A stretch of DNA of 7,689 nt from Thermoplasmata archaeon (GTDB lineage: Archaea; Thermoplasmatota; Thermoplasmata; UBA10834), in contig JALHSX010000342.1 of NCBI GenBank assembly GCA_022865445.1, forward strand, positions 1-7,689, read 5' to 3'. The notes beneath the pieces were generated by a model, which saw only the letters and a list, made by a program, of their open reading frames with translations, did not search any database and had not been told where the DNA came from. Positions 1-6,003 of the stretch are shown here, one piece after another; positions within the stretch are counted from its first letter, which is position 1, and the number at the start of each line of letters is the position of its first letter. The position numbers and the translations under genes were made by a program.

Positions 1-420
1 GACTGCGGCGTTCATCAATGTCTGGCCAGATACGTATCCGGCATCGTAGACGGCAAGTGCAACCGTCTGGTCCAGCCCCTCGATCTTCCGGAGCCTCTCT
101 AGGAAAGTCTCCTGTGGCTGCGGTGCAGGGCCAGCGGGTGCGGGTGGGGCCTGCTCCGATGCCCCGGGCTGTGGAGCGACCGCTGCCGGCGCGGCTGGAG
201 CCGCTACCGGTTTCACATCGTCTTTGTGCAGGCTGTCGTAGATGCGCTTCGCATCGAGCTTGGTGATCCCTTCGACGATCGCGAAGTCCTCCGTGCTGGC
301 TTCCTTCATGTGCTCGACGGAGCTGTACCCGGCATCCACCAGCTTCATGGCCTTGTCAGGCGAGATTCCGGAGATGCTGGTGAGAGTATCCATCCCCTGC
401 TTCATCTTGAGGGATGTGAG
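1..420 (-). other. C-terminal appendage of IleS: HhH module, Ala/Pro linker, second HhH module (cut)
   Basis: This in-frame extension follows the normal end of IleS. Residues about 1057-1111 (plus positions 229-393) read like an HHH_5-type helix-hairpin-helix module: LTSISGIS, then KLVDAGYSSVEHMKEA, then FAIVEGITKLDAKRI, i.e. two GI-containing hairpins. Positions about 112-213 encode a linker dominated by Ala and Pro, such as VAAPAAPAAVAPQPG. From about 108 down to the edge a second module begins, with LRKIEGL and VYDAGYVSGQTLMNAAV. Both modules share the spacing I-x-G, then DAGY-x-S, then a hydrophobic-M-x-x-A helix. HhH modules usually bind nucleic-acid backbones without sequence specificity, so an added tRNA- or ribosome-binding role is inferred, not shown. 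The number of further modules cannot be seen. Confidence 0.85.
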
Positions 421-3400
421 CCCGATCACCATGGCTTCGGACTCGATGTTCCATTCCACTATGTAATCTCCTCGCGGAGAGTCGGCTATCTCGAAGTGCC
501 TAGCTCTCGTTTCCCTGGCGATCTTGTCCTTCCAGCTCTCGAGGAATCCTTCGACCCGTCGGCTGCATTCTATCTCGACTCTGATGAACTCCTCGACGTT
601 CAGACCCATGTCCTTGCGCATCTGCTGGACGCGCCTGATGATCTCTCTTGAGAAGCCCTCTGATTCCAGCGCGGGCGTCTGCTCCAGGTCGAGATACATA
701 ATGCCTTTCGAGAACTCGGCGCTGACAACGTCTGGAGGAAGTGTTGATGTGAATGACACCATGTTCGGAAGGATCTTCACCAGCTGACCCTCGATGCCCA
801 GCGAGTACTCCCCCTTGTCGATGCCTGCCTTTATCGTCTTCGCCGGCCTGTTCTTTAGGAGAACGGCTATCTTGCTGGACCACTGGCGGTAGACCTTGCC
901 GATGGCGTTCGGGTTGGGGACGACGCTGAGGATCATCTCATCCCACTCCTCTCCCGCGGGGACCAGTTGCAGGTCCTTGATGTTGTTCTGGGAAAGCAGG
1001 GGGTCCTTCAGGCTGAGCAACGACTCGATGACCTCATCCGACTCCGCTTTGATGACTACCCTCTTCACGGGCCATCTCAGGTTGAGGTTGGATTCCTGCC
1101 TTATGCGGGCCACCGTCTCCGATATCTCGCGGACGAGGTTCATGCCCTCCTCCAGCTTCGTGTCGATCCATCTCGGGTCGAAGGCCGGCCATGATACCAT
1201 GTGCACGCTCTCAGGCCTGCCGTTCAGGTTTGTGTATATGACCTCGGAAATGTGCGGCGTCATCGGCGCCATGAGCGCGACTGCGGTTGATAGCGCCTCG
1301 TGAAGGACCTTGAATGCCGCGAGTTTGTCCTTGTCCTCGCCCTCCTTCCAGAGCCTATCTCGTACGAGCTTGACATACCAGCGGGACAGGTCCGTGACGA
1401 CGAAATCCTCTATCGCCCTGGCGGCCCTGTGTAGTTCGTAGACTTCCATGGCGCCGGACACATCCCTCTTGAGGCTCTCAATCCTCGAGAGCATCCATCT
1501 GTCCTCCGCTCTCAGGCTATCCTTGATCGCCTCAAGTCTCGTGCTCGCTGGATCGAACTTGTCTATCGACATGTAGAGCGTGGCGAACTTGTAGACGTTC
1601 CACAGGATGTTCAGGGTCCTATTGGCGGCCTTGACACCCTCCAGCTGGAACGAAAGATCGTCCCAGGGGGCGTTCGCTTTCAGGAGATAGAACCTCAACG
1701 AGTCGGCCCCCAGAGTGTTGACAATGCCAACAGGGTCTACCGCGGTGCCTTCGCTCTTCGACATCGCCTGACCCTCGGGGGTCATCGCCCAGCCGTGCAT
1801 CAGGACGGAGTTGAACGGCGACCTGCCGAAGGCCAGGACACCGGTCACTAGCTGCGAGTAGAACCAACCCCTGGTCTGGTCATGCGCCTCAGTGATCCAC
1901 TCGCTAGGCCACCACCTATCGAACTCATCCTTGGATGCGGGGTATCCGAGCGACGCCCAGGAGCACACGCCTGCGTCGAACCAGACGTCGAGCACATCTG
2001 GGACTCTCGTCATCGTCTTCTTGCATTTGTCGCACTCGAACGTGAGTTTGTCTATCCAGGGCCTGTGGACGTCCATACCCTCTACGAAGCCTCTGGCAGT
2101 CTTCAGCTCGTCTATGGACGATACTAGCCTGATGTTGCCGCACTCGCATCTCCATATCGGCAGTGGAGTTCCCCAGTACCTCTGTCTGCTTATGCACCAG
2201 TCCCGGGCATTCTGGATCCAGTCCTTTTCCCTGTTGGAACCCGCCCACTCGGGATACCACTTGACCTTGTCGTTGGCCTGGTTGATATCTTGCTTGAAAT
2301 CGGTGACCTTCAAGAACCATTGGTCGGTGATTCTGTAGATGATGGGCTTCTTGCATCTCCAGCAGTGCCCGTATCTGTGCGTGACTGTGGCCTCGTGGAA
2401 CATCGCGCCGTGCTCCACCAGGTCCCTCATGACGAGCGGGTTCGCCTCCCGGACGTTCTTGCCGGCATAGTGTTCGCCCACCTCTGCGGTGTATGCGCCC
2501 GTTTCATCGACCGGAGAGAATGCCTCCAGCTCGTGCTTCTTGCCTATCTCGTAGTCCTCGGGTCCGTGGCCGGGAGCGATGTGGACTATGCCTGTGCTCT
2601 CGTTTGTGACCGTATCCGATGTGAGTATCGAGTGAACGAACTTACCCTTGACCTGCTGCTGGTACGGGACAAGGTCCGCCAGGGGATGGCCGTAGTGCAT
2701 CCCGACAAGCTCCGACCCTTTAGCGGTCTCGAGGATGGTCGCTTCCTCTATCCCTGCGATCTTCTTCAGCTCTTCAATCTTCTCTGCCAGCAGGATCAGG
2801 GTCTCCTCGATCATGCCGCGCTTCACGTTCACGACTGCATAGGTGAAGTCAGGGTGAACTGCCGCTGCCAGGTTCCCAGGTATCGTCCATGGAGTGGTGG
2901 TCCACACGAGCAAGTATGTGTTCGGCTCGCCCCCGACCGGAAACTTCACATAGATCGAAGGATCGGTCTCGTCCCAGTACTCTATCTCGGCCTCGGCGAG
3001 AGCTGTCTCGCATCGAGGACACCACGGCAGCACTCTGTGGTCGATCGCCAGCAGGTTCTTGTCGTAGGCCTGCTTGAGTGTCCACCAGACAGACGCCACA
3101 TAGGACGAATCGACTGTGAGGTACGGCCTGTCCCAGTCCATCCAGACTCCCAGCGACTTGAACTCCTCCGTCATCTTCGATTTGAACTTCTGCGCGAACT
3201 CCCTGCACGTGCTGACGAACTTGTCTATGCCCTGGGTCTCGATATCCTTCTTGGTCTTGATGCCCAGGGCCTGCTCGACCTTGACTTCGATTGGCAGGCC
3301 ATGCATGTCGTAACCAGGCTGGTCTCTCACATGCAGGCCCTGCATTCTGCGGTAGCGTATGACCGTGTCCTTCAGGATCTTGTTCCATGCGGTGCCCACG

Positions 3401-3561
3401 TGAATCGAGCCCGTCGTATACGGAGGGCCATCAAGGAAGTAGTAGGCCTTGCCTGACTCGCCGGCCTTCTTGACCTTCTCGTAGATTCGAGTCTTCTCCC
3501 AGAGCGTCCTGACATCTTTCTCCAGCTGGACGGGGGAGTAATTCTCGTCTACTTGGCGCAT
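1..3561 (-). CDS. ileS: Isoleucyl-tRNA synthetase with C-terminal helix-hairpin-helix extension (3' end outside window)
   Basis: Class Ia synthetase that charges tRNA-Ile with isoleucine in the cytosol and edits mischarged valine. I translated the minus frame from ATG at 3561 to the left edge: 1187 codons with no stop or frameshift. Visible in order are the HIGH-box equivalent HVGT (residues 54-57), zinc-type cysteine pairs C181/C184 and C400/C403, the editing domain with WTTTPWT (220-226) and HGPEDY (D336), the family motif DWCISRQRYWG, further cysteines C472/C474 and C510/C513, and AMSKS (599-603) in place of KMSKS. An anticodon-binding region and the archaeal C-terminal domain end near residue 1047, the usual length of archaeal enzymes. 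The frame then continues into an extra HhH-containing region, listed separately. A 112-base gap with a TATA-like box separates it from fen, so it probably has its own promoter. The C-terminus lies outside the window. Confidence 0.97.
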   Translation of the reverse strand, partial: MRQVDENYSPVQLEKDVRTLWEKTRIYEKVKKAGESGKAYYFLDGPPYTTGSIHVGTAWNKILKDTVIRYRRMQGLHVRDQPGYDMHGLPIEVKVEQALGIKTKKDIETQGIDKFVSTCREFAQKFKSKMTEEFKSLGVWMDWDRPYLTVDSSYVASVWWTLKQAYDKNLLAIDHRVLPWCPRCETALAEAEIEYWDETDPSIYVKFPVGGEPNTYLLVWTTTPWTIPGNLAAAVHPDFTYAVVNVKRGMIEETLILLAEKIEELKKIAGIEEATILETAKGSELVGMHYGHPLADLVPYQQQVKGKFVHSILTSDTVTNESTGIVHIAPGHGPEDYEIGKKHELEAFSPVDETGAYTAEVGEHYAGKNVREANPLVMRDLVEHGAMFHEATVTHRYGHCWRCKKPIIYRITDQWFLKVTDFKQDINQANDKVKWYPEWAGSNREKDWIQNARDWCISRQRYWGTPLPIWRCECGNIRLVSSIDELKTARGFVEGMDVHRPWIDKLTFECDKCKKTMTRVPDVLDVWFDAGVCSWASLGYPASKDEFDRWWPSEWITEAHDQTRGWFYSQLVTGVLAFGRSPFNSVLMHGWAMTPEGQAMSKSEGTAVDPVGIVNTLGADSLRFYLLKANAPWDDLSFQLEGVKAANRTLNILWNVYKFATLYMSIDKFDPASTRLEAIKDSLRAEDRWMLSRIESLKRDVSGAMEVYELHRAARAIEDFVVTDLSRWYVKLVRDRLWKEGEDKDKLAAFKVLHEALSTAVALMAPMTPHISEVIYTNLNGRPESVHMVSWPAFDPRWIDTKLEEGMNLVREISETVARIRQESNLNLRWPVKRVVIKAESDEVIESLLSLKDPLLSQNNIKDLQLVPAGEEWDEMILSVVPNPNAIGKVYRQWSSKIAVLLKNRPAKTIKAGIDKGEYSLGIEGQLVKILPNMVSFTSTLPPDVVSAEFSKGIMYLDLEQTPALESEGFSREIIRRVQQMRKDMGLNVEEFIRVEIECSRRVEGFLESWKDKIARETRARHFEIADSPRGDYIVEWNIESEAMVIGLTSLKMKQGMDTLTSISGISPDKAMKLVDAGYSSVEHMKEASTEDFAIVEGITKLDAKRIYDSLHKDDVKPVAAPAAPAAVAPQPGASEQAPPAPAGPAPQPQETFLERLRKIEGLDQTVALAVYDAGYVSGQTLMNAAV

Positions 3562-3592
3562 AATCAATCTTCCGTAGGCAATATGGATGGAG

Positions 3593-3604
3593 GGTATTTT
3601 AAAG
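3593..3604 (-). promoter_or_regulatory. TATA-like box upstream of ileS
   Basis: On the minus strand the gap upstream of ileS contains CTTTAAAATACC, the most A/T-rich segment of this gap. The AATAC core begins 37 bases before the ATG, which would give a leader of roughly 10 bases. There is no strong Shine-Dalgarno sequence in that leader, only GGAAG. The position and composition fit an archaeal TATA box, and the 112-base gap from fen supports separate transcription. Confidence 0.55.
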
Positions 3605-3673
3605 ATAGCGTGCAGAGAATCATATGGCGTCGCGGCACTGACAGTCTGGCTTGACGGGGTTGATTGTTCGAGA

Positions 3674-4693
3674 CTATCCCCACGAGTCGAGGTTCTTCTG
3701 CGCGCGAGTGTTCTGTTTCGCAGCGACTCTTTCGAGCACGACATCGATTCGATCTACAGAGAATCCGTGCTTGTCGCAGAGGATTCGTCTAACCGCTTCT
3801 TGATCCACGCGGCCCCAAAGAAGAGAGTAGTCGTCTGAGATCTCCGGCTCGAGAAATATCCTTCTCACGTCCTCGAACTCCTCGGGAATGGCCACTTTAC
3901 CTTCCGCCCTGATCCCTTCGATGCTGCCGTGCTTCTTGATCAGATTCAGAGACTTCTTGGGACCGATTCCCCTGACGCCATCGTTGAAATCCGTGCCTAT
4001 CAGGATGCCCATGTCGACAAGTTGCTCCCTCGTCACCTGGAGCGATGAGAGCACGTCCGAGAGCGCTATGATCTCGGGCGACACATCGACAGTCTTGCCT
4101 GAAGGGAGTCTTCGCTTGCCTGCCAGGGTCAAGTTCCTCACGAGGTTGGGCGTTCCGAACAAGATCGCGTCGTAGTCCTGTGATGCGCCCGCCCATATGT
4201 CCCCTTTTCTCACAAGGTGACCCATCTGCGCCTCGCCCTCGCTGGGCGCTCTTATCCAAGGTATGCCGAGCGCATCCAACAGCACGAGCGACTCCTCGAT
4301 CATGTCCGAATCGAGCCTGGAAGTTCTCGTGGCCTTGGAAAGCGCTCTCTTCAGGTCACCCTCCTCCAAGGCCCTCTTCCACTCCTTCTCAGCCTCCGCC
4401 TTCGCGGCCTTCCTGGCCTCGATGGTCTTCTTTTTCAACTCGGGTGGTTTCCCGTCGAACACATAGGCTGGCCTGATGCCCAGCTCAAGCAATGCCGCGC
4501 TTCGATAGAATAGGCCTGAGAGATGCGAGGTCACTCGCCCTTCGCGATCCTTGAGGGGGGTGCCGTCTGGCTGCCGTATCATCGAAAGAAACTGATACAA
4601 GGTGTTGAACGCATCGATGGCAATGGACCTGCCAGCCAGGTCTTCTAGTGCTATCTGTTTCGCGTCCACAAGGCTGGAAATGTCGACTCCCAT
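3674..4693 (-). CDS. fen: Flap endonuclease 1 (FEN-1)
   Basis: Structure-specific 5' flap endonuclease/exonuclease that removes Okazaki-fragment flaps and acts in base excision repair, normally tethered to the PCNA clamp. At 339 residues it has the usual archaeal length. The N-terminal nuclease region begins MGVDISSL and contains the metal ligands D27 and D80 (VFDGKPP). The lysine-rich helical arch region follows (about 87-130). The internal nuclease region carries E152 and E154 (SEGEAQ), D173 and D175 (SQDYDA) and D235 (GTDFND), then the H2TH/HhH DNA-binding segment (GVRGIGPKKSLNLI). All expected acidic ligands are present. The C-terminus is QKNLDSWG, a PCNA-interacting-peptide-like motif lacking its final aromatic residue. 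GGAGG lies 11 bases before the ATG. It follows the small membrane protein by 43 bases and may be cotranscribed with it. Confidence 0.97.
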   Translation of the reverse strand: MGVDISSLVDAKQIALEDLAGRSIAIDAFNTLYQFLSMIRQPDGTPLKDREGRVTSHLSGLFYRSAALLELGIRPAYVFDGKPPELKKKTIEARKAAKAEAEKEWKRALEEGDLKRALSKATRTSRLDSDMIEESLVLLDALGIPWIRAPSEGEAQMGHLVRKGDIWAGASQDYDAILFGTPNLVRNLTLAGKRRLPSGKTVDVSPEIIALSDVLSSLQVTREQLVDMGILIGTDFNDGVRGIGPKKSLNLIKKHGSIEGIRAEGKVAIPEEFEDVRRIFLEPEISDDYSLLWGRVDQEAVRRILCDKHGFSVDRIDVVLERVAAKQNTRAQKNLDSWG

Positions 4694-4704
4694 TCGCTCT
4701 CGAG

Positions 4705-4709
4705 CCTCC
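4705..4709 (-). promoter_or_regulatory. Shine-Dalgarno-like site of fen
   Basis: GGAGG on the minus strand ends 11 bases before the fen ATG. It is the clearest ribosome-binding-type match seen before any gene start in this window. Its presence fits fen being an internal gene of a longer transcript, whereas several neighbours appear leaderless. The spacer is longer than usual, so the assignment is tentative. Confidence 0.45.
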
Positions 4710-4736
4710 AGAATGCGATGAATCTTACCCAGCAGT

Positions 4737-4925
4737 TCAGCCAGAGGAGCCGTTGTCCGAGGCTATCGGAAGGAAGAGAACCATGATTGCCACCCCAAGC
4801 CATGCCATAAGGACTATGATCTGAAACGAGCTGGCATGGAAGATGACCCCTAGCGCCAGGAGCAGCATTGGCAACACGAATGTCAGGTACACCAGGATCG
4901 GGTGATCGGTCAGTTTCTCGGCCAT
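4737..4925 (-). CDS. Small membrane protein with two predicted helices, function unknown
   Basis: A 62-residue protein I cannot assign to a named family. It has a short charged N-terminus (MAEKLTDH) and two strongly hydrophobic stretches at about residues 10-29 (ILVYLTFVLPMLLLALGVIF) and 34-55 (FQIIVLMAWLGVAIMVLFLP). They are joined by a tight HASS turn, and the tail is polar and Gly/Ser-rich. This predicts a helical hairpin in the cytoplasmic membrane. No catalytic or metal-binding motif is visible. It lies 33 bases after rpe and 43 bases before fen on the same strand, so it is probably part of an rpe-to-fen transcript or starts from a weak A/T box at the rpe stop codon. It is accepted as real because of its membrane-protein composition, its ATG start, and its neat fit in the gap between two conserved genes. 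Confidence 0.7.
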   Translation of the reverse strand: MAEKLTDHPILVYLTFVLPMLLLALGVIFHASSFQIIVLMAWLGVAIMVLFLPIASDNGSSG

Positions 4926-4954
4926 TCTATCGAATAACCGTGAGAGTGCTCAAT

Positions 4955-4963
4955 GATATTAAC
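4955..4963 (-). promoter_or_regulatory. Possible TATA-like box before the small membrane protein
   Basis: The minus strand reads GTTAATATC here, overlapping the rpe TAA stop codon. The AATAT core begins 35 bases before the ATG of the 62-residue gene. It is A/T-rich in a GC-rich neighbourhood but differs from the AATAC core seen at the other starts, and stop-codon context alone could explain it. Confidence 0.25.
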
Positions 4964-5621
4964 CCTTCGAGCCTCCGCAGGCCCTTAGAGCCGCAATAGC
5001 CTTCTTCATGTCTGGGGCCTTGAACACGGACGTGCCCGCGGCCAGAATGTCGGCTCCCGCCCTGGCAGCGAGCTCCCCGGTCTCAGTGGTTATCCCGCCG
5101 TCGATTTCGACTGGCACGCTCACACCGATCCGCCGCATCTCCTCTTTTGCCTGTCCTATCTTGGGGAGCACGTCCTCGATGAACTTCTGTCCGCCGAAAC
5201 CAGGATTCACTGACATGATGAGTAGCAGGTCCATCTCCCTCAAGAAAGGGAACGCTTTCTCGATCGGAGTCGGAGGATTGACTGCCAGGCCCGCCTTCTT
5301 ACCGAGGCCGCGTATCATGCGAAGCGTCTCAGAGATGTTCTGCTCCGCCTCGACGTGCACCTCGATTATGTCCGAGCCAGCATCTGCAAAAGCCTCCACG
5401 TGCCTCTCCGGGTGCGTTATCATCAGGTGGGAGATGAACGGCAGCTTCGAATGCTTTCTCAGGCTCTTGACCATCGAAGGGCCGATCGTGATGTTCGGCA
5501 CGAAGAACCCGTCCATGACGTCCACATGGATGTAGTCGGCACCTGCCTCAGAGACCATCCGTACCTCCTCGCCGAGCTTCGAGAAGTCGGCTGCGAGTAT
5601 CGACGGCGCCACAAGTGGCAT
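4959..5621 (-). CDS. rpe: Ribulose-phosphate 3-epimerase
   Basis: Interconverts D-ribulose 5-phosphate and D-xylulose 5-phosphate in the non-oxidative pentose phosphate pathway, in the cytosol. The 220-residue protein is a full-length TIM-barrel member of the family. Expected active-site residues are present: S7 in APSILAADF, the metal ligands H32 and D34 in HVDVMDG, H65 in SHLMI, and D174 in EIDGGI. The phosphate-binding and loop segments MSVNPGFGGQKF (136-147) and the late AGTSVF are also present. D34 and D174 are the acid/base pair of the family. An A/T box 28 bases upstream of the ATG suggests a near-leaderless transcript, diverging from the gene at 5711. A partial AGGTG only two bases before the ATG is too close for a standard ribosome-binding site. 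In archaea this enzyme implies pentose synthesis by transketolase-type chemistry, which cannot be confirmed here. Confidence 0.96.
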   Translation of the reverse strand: MPLVAPSILAADFSKLGEEVRMVSEAGADYIHVDVMDGFFVPNITIGPSMVKSLRKHSKLPFISHLMITHPERHVEAFADAGSDIIEVHVEAEQNISETLRMIRGLGKKAGLAVNPPTPIEKAFPFLREMDLLLIMSVNPGFGGQKFIEDVLPKIGQAKEEMRRIGVSVPVEIDGGITTETGELAARAGADILAAGTSVFKAPDMKKAIAALRACGGSKG

Positions 5622-5643
5622 AGCACCTGCGAAGCACTAGCCC

Positions 5644-5654
5644 CGTATTATGGG
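5644..5654 (-). promoter_or_regulatory. TATA-like box of rpe
   Basis: Minus strand CCATAATACGG, preceded by an A-rich AAAAC stretch that could act as a TFB recognition element. The AATAC core starts 28 bases before the rpe ATG. That is about the TATA-to-start distance of archaeal promoters, so transcription would begin at or next to the start codon. Confidence 0.5.
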
Positions 5655-5679
5655 TTTTGGTCCGCAGCTTCGTCGAACT

Positions 5680-5690
5680 TTTTTAATACC
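5680..5690 (+). promoter_or_regulatory. TATA-like box of the small zinc protein gene
   Basis: TTTTTAATACC, preceded by CGAAC. The AATAC core starts 26 bases before the ATG at 5711, again predicting a leaderless transcript. No Shine-Dalgarno sequence lies between the box and the ATG. It stands 36 bases from the rpe box on the opposite strand, so this 89-base gap is a compact divergent promoter. Confidence 0.6.
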
Positions 5691-5710
5691 CTCAGCTGGA
5701 TTAACGAAGC

Positions 5711-5929
5711 ATGCCAGAGCCGAAGCATGCGGTAGAGAAGGCCCAGATGTGCGATATCGAGGGATGCAAGTCGGAAGCTGATAGGTCCATAGCTGGCAAG
5801 AAGGTCGATAAGGCCGGAATGAAGCTGTCATCGGATCCTTCCAAGAACGCGCATCTCTGTCACGCCCACTACAAGGAGCTCAAGAAGAAGACGAAGACTG
5901 ACCGGACTCTCGAGCGCCTGGGTTGGTAG
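5711..5929 (+). CDS. Small zinc-finger-like protein, function unknown
   Basis: A 72-residue basic protein. It contains C14 and C19 (MCDIEGC) and C50 and H53 (LCHAH), a Cx4C...Cx2H arrangement that could hold one zinc ion. Between them lies a Lys-rich stretch with SIAGKKVDKAG. After the second pair comes a charged helix, YKELKKKTKTDRTLERLGW, ending exactly at the stop. The high Lys/Arg content and paired ligands resemble small archaeal nucleic-acid- or ribosome-associated zinc proteins, but I do not recognise a named family and assign no function. It has its own TATA-like box 26 bases upstream, faces away from rpe, and is followed 74 bases later by the transporter. Confidence 0.8.
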   Translation: MPEPKHAVEKAQMCDIEGCKSEADRSIAGKKVDKAGMKLSSDPSKNAHLCHAHYKELKKKTKTDRTLERLGW

Positions 5930-5973
5930 CTGGTCGCTCCGACTGAGCCGTCCTACGCTCAATCCCACAAAGA

Positions 5974-5983
5974 GCAAATACTC
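5974..5983 (+). promoter_or_regulatory. Possible TATA-like box of the transporter gene
   Basis: GCAAATACTC, with the AATAC core beginning at 5977. It lies 27 bases before a GTG at 6004, the same spacing as at the two neighbouring divergent genes, but only 15 bases before the upstream TTG at 5992. This supports the GTG as the start of a leaderless message. The A/T stretch is short, so confidence is modest. Confidence 0.35.
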
Positions 5984-6003
5984 CGGTTCGTTTGGTCTTC
6001 GCC

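Noticed and set aside
226..651. Plus-strand open frame of 141 codons opposite the ileS C-terminal region
   Set aside because: It is exactly antisense to the ileS codons that encode the end of the C-terminal domain and the first HhH module. Those are recognisable protein, and this frame is not.
2290..3456. Long open frame of 388 codons on the plus strand
   Set aside because: It lies codon-for-codon antisense to ileS. Its translation has no recognisable motif and is rich in Arg, Val, Leu and Asp, as expected for the complement of a conserved GC-rich gene. The ileS frame is unambiguous.
3562..3673. Possible terminator after fen
   Set aside because: The minus strand after the fen stop has no T-run or stable hairpin. 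The only notable element is the ileS TATA-like box.
3587..3838. Plus-strand open frame crossing the fen-ileS gap
   Set aside because: Most of it is antisense to the 3' end of fen and the rest covers the ileS promoter region. There is no ribosome-binding site and no recognisable protein.
5992..6003. TTG at 5992 as the transporter start
   Set aside because: It lies only 15 bases from the promoter-like core, has no Shine-Dalgarno sequence, and adds only MVFA. The GTG at 6004 fits the spacing of neighbouring genes better. TTG remains possible.
5930..6003. Possible terminator or small RNA in the gap after the zinc protein gene
   Set aside because: There is no T-tract or convincing stem-loop. Only a short A/T box is visible.
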